From Psettodes erumei (Eukaryota; Chordata; Actinopteri; Pleuronectiformes; Psettodidae): a DNA stretch of 64,000 nucleotides. The stretch lies in contig JAFBJZ010000941.1 of assembly GCA_016785225.1 (NCBI GenBank), positions 1,787,001-1,851,000 on the forward strand, written 5' to 3'. The translations under genes were made by a program, and so were the position numbers. This document shows, piece after piece, positions 1-10,400 of the stretch. Each line of letters opens with the position of its first letter. Position 1 is the stretch's first letter. Below the pieces are notes generated by a model. It saw only the letters and a list, made by a program, of their open reading frames with translations. It was not told the DNA's origin and searched no databases.

Positions 1-686
1 CTCTGGGTCATTGACACACACACACCAACACACACGCACATACAGGAACAATCAAAAGCCGCTGTCTGGGTACGATTCTGGCCCATGCGGGGTCATGACC
101 GCCAGGACAGCAGGGTGATCGCAGAGTCCCAGTTGGCACAGAGAGGACAGATGGTACAGTAAGGCAATCGAGACGTCTGAGTCATCATGCGGTCTGACAG
201 ATTTCAGCTTCAAACACAAACACAGATAGGCAGACGGATAGGAGGCCGACATAAACACACAAGGAGAGACACATGCACAGCACTAACATTGATTGGGATA
301 AACAAACACCTCTGGTTGTTCTGAAGATTGTGTGTCAAACAAGCCTGACTCCCTGTGCCTCTAAACCTCAGTTTGGCCACTCTCAAACTTCCTTCAGTCA
401 TCAGCAGACACCTCCTACATTTAGCTACACAGCACGCACAAACTAACCCTTTCTAATCCAGAAACTCACGACAAGGATCATGACTCACCAAACCCTCGAG
501 AGCTGCTCCTGGGAAACTATTGTAAGTTCAGACAACACATTGTTAATTAATTTACTCCCTGTCTAATGCTCATTTATTTTTAATTTACTCAATCTATATG
601 CACCAACTTGCAGATTTCTGCCTTAACTTTGTGCATTGAAAATAAAGAAATTTTGAAAATTAAATATTGGCTAAAACTATAAAATG

Positions 687-1791
687 TAGGGCTGCAACTA
701 CTAATTATCGTAATTATCAATTAATCTATTGATTTTTAAAAATTAATCAGTTACGCATTCAGTCAACGAATTTGACAGAAATTGAGCAAAAAAAGACAGC
801 AAAATTCCCATATTTGACAAACGGGTATCAGAGAATCTCTCGCTTTTTTTTTTTTTTTTACTATTTTGCTTGAAAAATGACTGTGTGTGTGTGAATGTTA
901 AAATAGTTGCTGATAATTTTCCCTCCATCAACCAACTGATTAATCAAAGCATCATTTCAGTTCTAAGATGAATATATATCCAATTTAACATTATAATAAC
1001 TGCCTTGGTAATAATTGCTAATAAATATAATGAAATACAATTAATATATCTCGTGACGAAACAAATTAAATGAAACACCTATACAATATAGAAATATTAC
1101 AGTGCTTACATAAAAAATGCCACAGTCAACTATAAAGCATTGTTTTAAGTCCTTAAATAGAAACTGCTGTATGAAGCGTGAAGAGACAAATTAAATCAAA
1201 TCAGACTCCATTAATGGAGAACCTCTCAGGACTACAAACCAAAAAAAGACAATACAACGGCAAAAGGGAGTGCAGACGACTATGATGTACAGCTTATTAA
1301 AGTTGCAGACCTAACATTTACCAGAAATATGAAATGGACAGCCATCATTGTCTGCTTCAACAAACTGAGCAAAAATTAGTCTCTGTTGCCCCCTAGCGGC
1401 CAAACGAGTCATTCATCACCAGAGCTTCCTATGTTCAGGAGCAATGTTCAAATAAACTCGAATAAGAATCCATGTTGTCCGTGTCGGTGTGCCTCGCTCC
1501 AAAGCCGAGGGGCAGAGGCATGACTTTCAGCTAAAACTAAAAGCAATATGAATTAACATAAACTTGATCGATTCTTTGTATTGTTTAACGGGATGATGCG
1601 ATTAATATATATACATAGCCTATATGTCTGTACATACATTTCTTCTTCTGGTAACTTTCTGCCACTGTTGCACTCAAACAAATACATCAGTCGCTCAGTG
1701 ACTTTTTCCTGATGTTTTAGACAGAAAACGATTTATAAAGAAAACAATCGGCCGATTAGTCCAAATTGAACGTTCGTTAATTGCAGCCCTA
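687..1791. mobile_element. Composite TIR repeat (hAT/MITE-like)
   Basis: The left edge reads tagggctgcaa and the right edge is its exact inverse (ttgcagcccta at 1781-1791), so the segment is bounded by 11-bp terminal inverted repeats. Internal stretches rich in gattaat and 'gcttgaaaaatgactg' resemble a very common teleost non-autonomous DNA repeat, and a related copy occurs at 29849-30085. The 1.1-kb length suggests two fused copies or an internal insertion. No transposase reading frame is visible. The class (hAT-like) is inferred from memory of fish repeats, and a target-site duplication is not clear. It would lie inside the first intron of the minus-strand gene whose first exon is proposed at 2376-2444. 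Confidence 0.55.
1384..1402 (-). promoter_or_regulatory. CTCF-like motif inside the repeat
   Basis: Read on the minus strand the site is GGCCGCTAGGGGGCAACAG, close to the vertebrate CTCF core CCGCNAGGGGGCAG. It sits within the composite repeat at 687-1791, so it could be a repeat-borne insulator site. Motif match only; occupancy is unknown. Confidence 0.35.
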
Positions 1792-2375
1792 AAACAGAAC
1801 ATTGCTTTGATATATTTGTTAATTTGTTTTCTTTAAATTGAGTAAATTGTATTTTGGATTGCAACGGAATGAATAATCATTTTGGCGACGTTTCTGGGCG
1901 CCGCTGTCATACCGCTGTCACCGCACGACAACAACATCAATTCTTCTGCGCAAACATACAGTTGTGTCGGAGACCGTTTCCCCATTAATGGAAGTTTATC
2001 CTCACGAAAGTAACCCAAACCACACGACAAAGGCACGAAAGGCAATGCTATGGGGGAAAGCTCTGTAAAAACGAGTAAGGGGAAACACATTTCGACATGA
2101 AAGCTGCTAGCCGTGGTTTGTAGGATTTACTTAAACCGCAAATTTGTATTTCCTTTAAAAAAGTAACTTATCTTAAAACCTACTTTTACTCATTTCTCAT
2201 CTGACTAACTCAATACGGTCCACCAATTAAGTCAGTTACTTTATATGTTTAGTCTAGTGCCAGTTTGGCTGACATGGATGCTAGCTAGCGTGTTTCAGGG
2301 TTGGATAGCAAAGTTAGCCTGCTATCTAGCTATTAAAATATAAAGCTAACGTTACACTTGGAGCCTTACACTTAC

Positions 2376-2444
2376 AGCTTCAACGTTCATGCAGCTTCTT
2401 CCGTTAAAGTCTGTTTCACTCTTCCTTCCGCCGAGTGCCGCCAT
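2376..2444 (-). CDS. Candidate first coding exon of an unidentified gene (partial)
   Basis: On the minus strand an ATG in good Kozak context (AACATGG) opens a 23-codon frame that begins MAALGGRKSE and ends at a near-perfect splice donor, GCT|GTAAGTG, in phase 0. The surroundings are CpG-richer than the flanks and carry promoter-like motifs just upstream (2445-2520). Together this looks like the 5' exon of a gene running leftward out of the window. The peptide matches no family I recognise. No downstream exon could be identified with confidence between 1 and 2375, where a repeat fills much of the presumed intron. It could be a chance frame, but start context, donor and promoter all agree. Confidence 0.4.
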
Positions 2445-2520
2445 GTTCAAACGTTTCCCCGTTTAACGAAGCTAAGTGGCGCTTTCACTGCCATCTAGCG
2501 TTAGTGGTGCTGACGTCAGG
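2445..2520 (-). promoter_or_regulatory. Promoter-like region with CRE
   Basis: This stretch lies just upstream of the minus-strand candidate exon. It contains a palindromic cAMP-response element TGACGTCA at 2511-2518. It also has a CTCF-like site that reads CGCTAGATGGCAG on the minus strand, at about 2489-2501. There is no TATA box, as is usual for CpG-type promoters. The region might be bidirectional, but mov10 starts almost 2 kb away and has its own promoter-like motifs. Confidence 0.35.
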
Positions 2521-2543
2521 GCCCTTCTTCTTCTAATGCCCTA

Positions 2544-2597
2544 ATAGATAGATACAGTAGATAGATAGATTACTTTATTCATCCCTGAAGGGAAATT
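2544..2597 (+). repeat. SINE/LINE-type 3' tail (agat)n ttactttattcatccctg
   Basis: An interrupted (agat)n run is followed by 'ttactttattcatccctg' and 'gggaaatt', the typical 3' tail of teleost LINE/SINE insertions. A related tail occurs at 54803-54863. Only the tail is recognisable here; it marks an old, 5'-truncated insertion. Confidence 0.5.
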
Positions 2598-3059
2598 ATG
2601 TAATGCCAGCATACAGTACTCTAATAATAATTCTATGATACTACCACCTATTACCTACTACCAACTAATAAATACTTTATAATTTATACAACGTTTGCTG
2701 TAAATTGTCTGAGTCTGTTTTGTTTTAATGTGAACATGTAATTTCCCATTTTACAGTCACACAGTTGCTGTACAGATATTACACAATCCCAGCATGGAGC
2801 TGATAAAGAGAGTCTATTTTCATTTCCAAAGGTTTCCTCAAGCATTTCTTTGCCATCTTACTACTTGTTTTATTACTCAGTAAACCAATAAATGTTGCCC
2901 TCTCCTTTTAAAGTTGTCAGCAGTTGTTGCTGATTGTTTCAAGTGTGACAGTGCTTTTCTGAAAGAAAACCTAACCTGATCACACATTTTCTGGAAATTA
3001 GATTCATATTAGTCTGAACAAAACTTAAAGTAGCTTAAATCTGTTGCCCGATTTAATAT

Positions 3060-3422
3060 AATGCTGTACAATGCTGTACAATGCTGTACTATGCTCACTT
3101 TGTGATGTGCAGTCAAACTATAAGCATGGTAAAAATAACTACATTTTTTTTTTAAAAAACCTGTATGCCTGGGCATGTCCCTTGGAAAGTACCAGGAAGC
3201 CCTATCTCTATCAGGTGTATCTATTGTACACTGTTAACATCTCTACTTTTTTTGCTGGCATTAAAGTTTTTGCTGCCTAAAACTTTGTCTCCTGCTGATT
3301 TGTTTGGACACCAATGAGAGGTTTTTTCTTTAGCTGTTCTGAACATTTGATAAAACTTCTTTGAATTGCGGTTCAGTGCTCTGGGACTTCGGTTTCAAGA
3401 CACACAGATATTTTATACAACA
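3060..3422 (+). mobile_element. Degenerate LTR-like repeat, copy A
   Basis: This segment aligns over its length, by eye, with the reverse complement of 7151-7480. Shared blocks in order are: tandem aatgctgta units, a gtgtatct...gtacac block, a poly(A)-signal block gcattaaag (ATTAAA 3260-3265), 'gatttgtttggacaccaatg', 'tctttgaattgc', and the end 'ttttatacaaca'. The order (upstream region, ATTAAA, CA end) is that of a retroviral/LTR-retrotransposon long terminal repeat. The TATA box intact in copy B is lost here. The 5' boundary is approximate. No internal gag/pol/env coding is seen, so it is treated as an old solo LTR. Confidence 0.4.
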
Positions 3423-4118
3423 CATGCAGGGCTATAGTACATCCCTTGTGGTGGCAATTTCTGTTAAATAAAGCACAAAGTCAGCTCTTGTCTTCCTGTC
3501 AGTTGAATTCAAGCATCCGTTGAAGGCTTCACAGCACAGTCAAATACATGAGATTCTCAAATGAGTGCTGAGCAAAGGCGATGTCAGGTTTTATGCATGC
3601 CTGTGAGTCGCACATTTTCTAAATCAGTGTTACAAATTCTCTTGCATGTGGTAACAAGAGAGGATTCAGAGAAGATAACAGTAACATGGGCCATCTTATC
3701 TTATCCTGACCTTGGATACTGAGTGAGGTCTCAACCAGCGGCAGTTTGCAGGGAATTTAACTTTAGTTACTTAAGTTACAATACTAAGTGAAATGTGTAA
3801 ACTGTAAGTCTTACATCTCTCTTTCATGTTGTGTCGTTGAAAACAATTGGACTTTTCTTTTTTCACCATTAAGTTACATAATCACTTGCTTGTTTATATT
3901 TCAAAAAAATGCATCATTCAGTATCTATCACTTTAATCAGAGGCAAAAAGGCGCACAGTCCAGACATTGAGGCTATGTATTATACGTATATATTGTATAT
4001 ATATGTAATGTGGATATGTTCTACCGTTGCCACATTGGTCGCATAAATGACAACATGACGTTAGCATTTCTGACAGATCCTGATCCAATGTTTATAACTC
4101 TGTTCTGATCAAATGTTC

Positions 4119-4425
4119 TTACACTTTCGCTTCACTCATTTGGCTTCAAAGTTTCAGTGCCATAAGTTTCGTTTTTGTTGAACAATTGGCTGTGTGGGTG
4201 CGCCTGCTTTAATTCTCCGAGGTGATTCAGAGTCTTGGGACTGCAGCATCTTGTCACGAGAGACAGACGACACCGCCCGACCGGACTGCCCAGGAGTATG
4301 TTTAATGAAAGCCTTGCATGAGAAGCAAATGCAACTTCTGCATCCTGTTGAAGAACTACATATCTATGTGTAATAGCCACGACGTTTCCTCGTTCGACTA
4401 ACTCTGATCGTATTCACTATCGATC
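4119..4425 (+). promoter_or_regulatory. mov10 promoter with IRF/ISRE-like motifs
   Basis: Just upstream of the mov10 start codon are AGTTTCGTTTTT at 4165-4176 (one mismatch from the ISRE pattern AGTTTCNNTTTC), TTTCGCTTCA at 4125-4134 (an IRF-type AANNGAAA on the other strand) and an inverted CCAAT box at 4185-4189. MOV10 is interferon-inducible in vertebrates, so such motifs are expected. An in-frame stop at 4405-4407 precedes the ATG at 4426. No clear TATA box is seen, and the transcription start has not been located. Confidence 0.4.
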
Positions 4426-7400
4426 ATGGTTTACATGAATGTAACTTTTCGCTGCCAAGTTGGACTGGACTTCTATGAGTTTTTGAAGGAGACTAATCAA
4501 GCATCTGTCGAAGACAGACTTGAACTGAAACACATTTACGAGACGCAGTTCAGGAACAGGTGAGCTCTCCCAGATCATATACACGAGCTCCTAGTGTGTA
4601 TGCATAACAGTTTTTAAATGTTTGTTTGTTTGTTTTTATATCAGGAATCCAGGGACCAAAAAACCAAACTTTGGTTCGGTCCTCTACGCCCTGAAAGTGT
4701 CCAGAAAAATAACGAGACGATATGACATCATCCGCTTTAACCCCATGGTATGGAATTTACACAATCAATTTTTTTTTTCTAAGAATGTGTTACTACATTA
4801 GTGCGAGCTTCATTTTAGTACAACGGTAAACTCACCTACACTTTTAAAACTGATGAGTTAGTGTGAATCTTGGATGGCTTTTTTTCGTGATCCGTCACGA
4901 AATAAACCTTCATTTGCAAACTTTATTCTGAGACATTTAACTCGAGCAGCAAACAGGGACCATCTCTTGTGAGTCTTTATTTGTCTTTCTTGACGGAACG
5001 ATGTTTAAGTTGTTTGCTGTGGTGGGGCGATTGTACATATGTATTTGAATTTAAAATCACTGAAGGATAAGTTAAATTGCCTGCACGGCAGGTGCTGTGG
5101 GGTGGATATATTGCCAAACCGTCTTTATACAGAACTGACATTCACATCTTTATTACCAGTTTAAGTGGTTGGTTCCATAACAGTAGTGTTCTGGTGGATT
5201 GGTTAATAACAGATATGTTTACTTATGGTGGGGTGTTTTTTTTATCACCACATCCCTTTATCACTTAGACAGAGTGAAAAGGTTTATGATGCGATTCCTT
5301 CTGTCATGTGTGTAATGAGTTGTTACTGTCCCTCCCTTACTCTTTTGTAGGGAAAAGTTGTTTTTCCTCTATTACGACTCTCTTTCATAACGATACCATC
5401 GCACTAGCATACTGTTTGTGATGTCATACTGGAACTGTTTCATGTATGAATTGGCATGGAAGAGGCATGGCCCTTACCGTGGTGAAAAGTAACTAAGTAG
5501 ATTTACTCTAGTGCTGTACTTTAGTACTTGAGGAGCTTGGCCGCCTCCAACACACCTCACAATTACGAACTGCATTAGTTTCAGCAGACACCGGTGTGTT
5601 TTGCAGAATCTTTTATTGAATCTTCGTCAAGAATAATACAGTGGTGCAATATATTCTACATTGGACTGCAACACATATCCATTACATGTGTGAATCTTTA
5701 ACAATCCAATCCTTAACAATAAGGCACATTGTATATTTCCTTGCAGTACTTTCCCAAAGGAAGACAATCTTGTTCAAGGTCTGCCCCCCCCCACCCCCCC
5801 GCCCCCATGTTATCATTGTTCACTCCCCCAACCAGAGGCAGCGTCGGTTCATGATATCTTTAAGACCTTGGCTGGTAAGACAACTTCCGCTGGGGCCTGG
5901 TCTAGTTTGACTTAGTTTGGCACTTCTTGTGAGGCTTTTCTGTATTCTCATAAACAGCCATACTGTCAGCCGTACCAAATTTAAACATTATTTTGAAAAT
6001 GTAGTGGCACAGATCATCGATCTTTCAATTTGTGTGTCCAACAGGAGATTTCAGGTTGTTACTTATTTGCAGTCATTCAGAGGGGAAAATTGTTTATCTG
6101 TCTGTGGAAGATCAGTGGAATTGACATTGCCTGGGGGAATGAGACCATGGGTCAAGAGGGGAAGTACAGGATGCTTGGGCATTGGCCTGGAGTTACAGAC
6201 AGAGAAAGGGGAATTTGGGTGGGAGTTTACACTTGTACAAAGTATTGTTAAACGGCATGGGTAATAAACAAGCACCTAATATAGTGGTTAATAGAGGATG
6301 TGGGATAATCAAAAACAAGGGATAAAAGAAGGAGAAGTCCATCACCCATACGGACCAGGTATAAGAGCTCATCACTCGATGGGTTTCGACCCTATTGCCG
6401 TGTCATCAAGTGCAAATAAACCTGCACAAACTGAACTGCACAAAAGCCTTTGTCCATCTCTTCAACAAGGAATGAAGATGCAGCAGAAAATATCACTCGA
6501 GGTTCTGTGGTGCCTCACCACCTCAAATTATTTTATTACAAAAGTTAAACATAAAGTTAATTCTGAAAATCAAGAGTTGCCACTCTGACGAAGTTATCTT
6601 TGTGGTACTTTCTGAAGGATGTACAGTCATCAGGGAGTTTGACTGTAGGTTGATGTTGAAGAAGAAAATTACATTTACAATACACATTTCTGTGAAGGAA
6701 CATTTGCCTTGACATGTCTGGGGCAGATCCAGCCATATGTTGATCTCACGTGTCTCCGCTCCCCTGTTGATCAGGATTTCCTGATCACACTACCTGGGTG
6801 TCACATCTTTGTCCTTATGTTCCTTTGTCCCTGACCAATGTCTGGGAGCCGTCTCTGTCCCCTACTGAGTTCACCCTCCTGTGTAAAGTTGCCCTTTGTA
6901 TGACCAATATACATCCACTATACAATCACAGCATGAACTGGCTGCAACCACACCTGGGGACAGGGTATATCTATGCTCTTGGCCCTTCACTCTGGGTCAG
7001 TCTCTGTCAGTCTCCGCCAGTCTGGGTCAGTCTCTGGTCTCAGACCCACTCTCTGTCGGTAGGCTCACCATGATCTGGAACTCCAATAAACTCACAGCAC
7101 CTCAGCAAACTTGTAACTAGACTTGGATTGTTTTTTTTTCTTCAACAATGTGTTGTATAAAATCATTGTGTGTCTCTGGACCAAAGTCCCAAAACTCTGG
7201 ACTGCAATTCAAAGAGGTTTTAGCAAATGTTCAGATCAGCTCAGGAAAAATCTGTCATTGGTGTCCAAACAAATCATCAGGAGTCACAGTTCTATGCAAC
7301 AAAATCTTTAATGCCGGCAAAAAGGGGAGATGTTCGGGGTGTACACCAGATACAACCGAGGAGAGCTCTGAGGTATACTGGTGTGTGTCACTTCTTTTAT

Positions 7401-10400
7401 ACCCTGCCAACACCTGTGCTCATGCTTTGCTGAAAATGCAGTTTTTCCTCCAGCATTCCAGCATTACACTATTGTGATCTTCTTTCTGGCCTGAGGCGTC
7501 TCTACTTTTCCATCCCCAGGCCTACTCTTTGCCTCAAGGCTGCAGCATGCTTATCTTTTCTTTTTTTTTTTTTAAATGACAGCCTTCTCTAATTTCTTCT
7601 CTTCTCTCTATTCTCTCTTCTTGCCCCTGTTTTCCTTTTTCCTAAGTTCTGCCTACCCTTTCACCAACCTTATTTCTTAATGTTCCCTTGAGGTAATAAA
7701 AAAAAATATGGTTGTACAACTGTACTCAAGATTACATTGCATATTTTACCTAGCACCTAACACACCTATATATATATATATATATCATTATCAACATCTA
7801 GCATTGCAATTTATCCTTCTCAGTACATCACGAGTCTTGTAAAGAAAAATTACAGTACAGATGCCGAATTTAGGAGCGTACCTACATTTTATAGAGAGAA
7901 GAGCAAAGGAGGCAGAGTCAGGCTGTGCTGTGCTGTCCACCCGTTGAGGTAGAACAGCTGCACAGTCAAGGACAAGTAACTTGTTACTTCTAAACCTGCA
8001 TGTTCAAAGGCAAGCAACTCCTTAGTCCTTATCAGACCTCACCTGATAGATATCACCCGAAGTGCAAAATTTAATTTTTCTATTTCAGCTTTTTAAGACA
8101 GACATTTTTTGGGTGCATGTTAAGTTCTTTTGTAAACAGGTGAGAATTAAGTTATGTCCTCAGCTGCCAATAAAAGAAATTATAACAGAAGAGTGGAATT
8201 TTCAATCCCAAGGCAAATGTAATGACACAAATTGATCCTCTGCACAGGTCAGAGATGGTTATGTGGACCAGTGGTACACACCCAGGTGCCGTCAGCCACA
8301 GGCTGCGCAGAACGGAACAGCCAGCCCCAGGCCAACAGAGACCCTCACCTCCCCAGATGAGACAGCAGTTGATAGCCGGAGGAAACTGGCCCGTTATCTG
8401 CTGAGACGACTGAGGAGAGACAGGTAACCGGACCAAATAATGGGATTCCTCTTTTGATTATCACGCTCCCCAAAAGCCTCCTCTGTGAGATTGTTTTATA
8501 CCTCTGCTTGTCACTGCTAGCATAATGCTTGCGCTGCTTTTTAATATTTATATTCAACTTTTTGGATAATTTTATGACATAATGCATTTCTTCTTCTGCT
8601 GTATCTTTCTACACTGCTGCCCTCTCAAGTCGTATGTCCTATATGAAGTTTTTGTATAGTAGACTGGTTGGGGGATGGGGGGCATTCTATGCTTCATCTC
8701 ATGTGTGGAGCCTAATTTAAAAAGAGACACTCAAAACTTGTCTTGCGTGATGTGGCAAGCCTGTTATCACTTGATAAAGTTATCACTCCAAGTCTTGAAC
8801 CTGTAGCCTGGCACTGGCCTCAGACTCACTACAGCTCTCCTTCTCTGCTGCCCGTGTTGCTTCTCCACGCAGCCATAAAACATCTAAGAGAGCACCCTTG
8901 AATTTTGCCTCCGATTTAATGGTGATCTTCAAAATTTACACACTGCCCTACAGTGCATCATAAACTTGTCTCATGCTTTTGCACCCACAGGGCTCTGTTC
9001 ATCTCTGACAAATATGATGTCAGCATCACCGCCGACCACCATCAGTTTGAGAACGGGAAACTATGCCTGTGTGTGGAAAACACAAATGAGGTATTTATGT
9101 CATAAAATTAAAGTATTTTCTGCTGATACTATTAAAACTACTTGTGTTTTTTTATATGTATGTGCTTCTCCACTGTTTTTTGTGTGTGTTTTTTAACAGT
9201 ACAAGGTAAACCTGAATGTAAAAAACACTGGAACAGAACCTGTGATTTTTACCTACTACACCCCACTGCGCTGGCTCAGATACTTGACTCTGACGGATGA
9301 GCACAACGTGACCAAAGAAAACCCACTGACACTTAAACCAGGTAACGCAGAAGTCCACAATTATATGAATTTGTGAAGCCGTATTTTGCTCCACCAAGGG
9401 TGAACAGTGGGCAAACCACAGCAAACACACAAAATATTACTGCCTGTTGTGTATTCTGTTCTCAGGGGCCAGCTATGAAATCCAGGTTTACTTCCAATGC
9501 AAATGGGCTGGTTTCTATCCAACTACACTGGCATTTGAATTCAAACTGGCCCGGCAGCCCACCTCCTCATTCCACATCGTCCGTATCATCGAGGCTCAGT
9601 GTATAAGTTCATTAGGACTGGAGCTTGCACCTGTTGCACCCTACACACCTCGGCCCCTCCCGGAATGGACCCCTGAAGTTACACACACTATTGTGGATGG
9701 GCAGAAACCCCAAGGGTATCGCTGTTTACTCAACAGACTGCTAAATACACAGGGAATGTAAAAAGTGAAATGCTGTGTGTGTGTGTGTGTAGTGATGTAT
9801 CCAACGTTTAGCATTTTTCTCATCTCACCAGGTTATTCATGATGATGCTACAAAAGGAAGTCCCACTGAAGAGTTATCAAATACCTTCCTACATGAACAA
9901 GCTCATCATCATACTGAAGCAGTCTCCTTCCTCCACCGATAAAAGGTCGGTTAAGCTCAGTTGACGTTTCTAGCTGTAGGTCAGTCGTTGAAGGATGAAA
10001 GGCCTAACTTCTGAATTATGTGTTGTTGTTTTCTGCGTGATGATCATGTGTTTCATATATCACATTGTGGCCAGTAGAAATGATATGTATGTACAACAAA
10101 TCTGTAACAGCAAATACATTTTGAGGGAAACATGTTAACCCTGATTACGACTTCTATTCATAAATAAGGGAATGTTGTCAATAAATGTGTCTGGCATGTA
10201 CAAAAATACTGATCCTCAGTGTATTAGAAAAATCTTGATTGCACTTGTGCAGTATATAAGGTTAGGGATAGCAAGCATGACCTGGTTTAACGCAGAAATA
10301 TTCACCAGTGACTGGAATTACATGAGATAATCACACCAACATAATGTGATTGTTAACATTTAAACAAATTGCCAGCTTCTGCTCTACAGTATATATATAT

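Noticed and set aside
52..207. Minus-strand open frame of 51 codons after an acceptor-like aag (ends SYPDSGF, stop)
   Set aside because: It would join in phase 0 to the exon at 2376-2444 but gives only about 75 aa, the acceptor is poor, and the peptide matches no family I recognise.
490..525. A 20-bp mini-exon on the minus strand between cccag and GTGAGT
   Set aside because: Joining it to the candidate last exon at its AG nearest 200 creates a stop codon; no protein support.
1833..2090. 85-codon minus-strand open frame
   Set aside because: No family resemblance and no splice signals fitting the first exon at 2376; probably chance.
6030..6280. Open frames before the element at 6716 considered as retroviral coding remnants
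   Set aside because: No recognisable retroviral motif in any frame.
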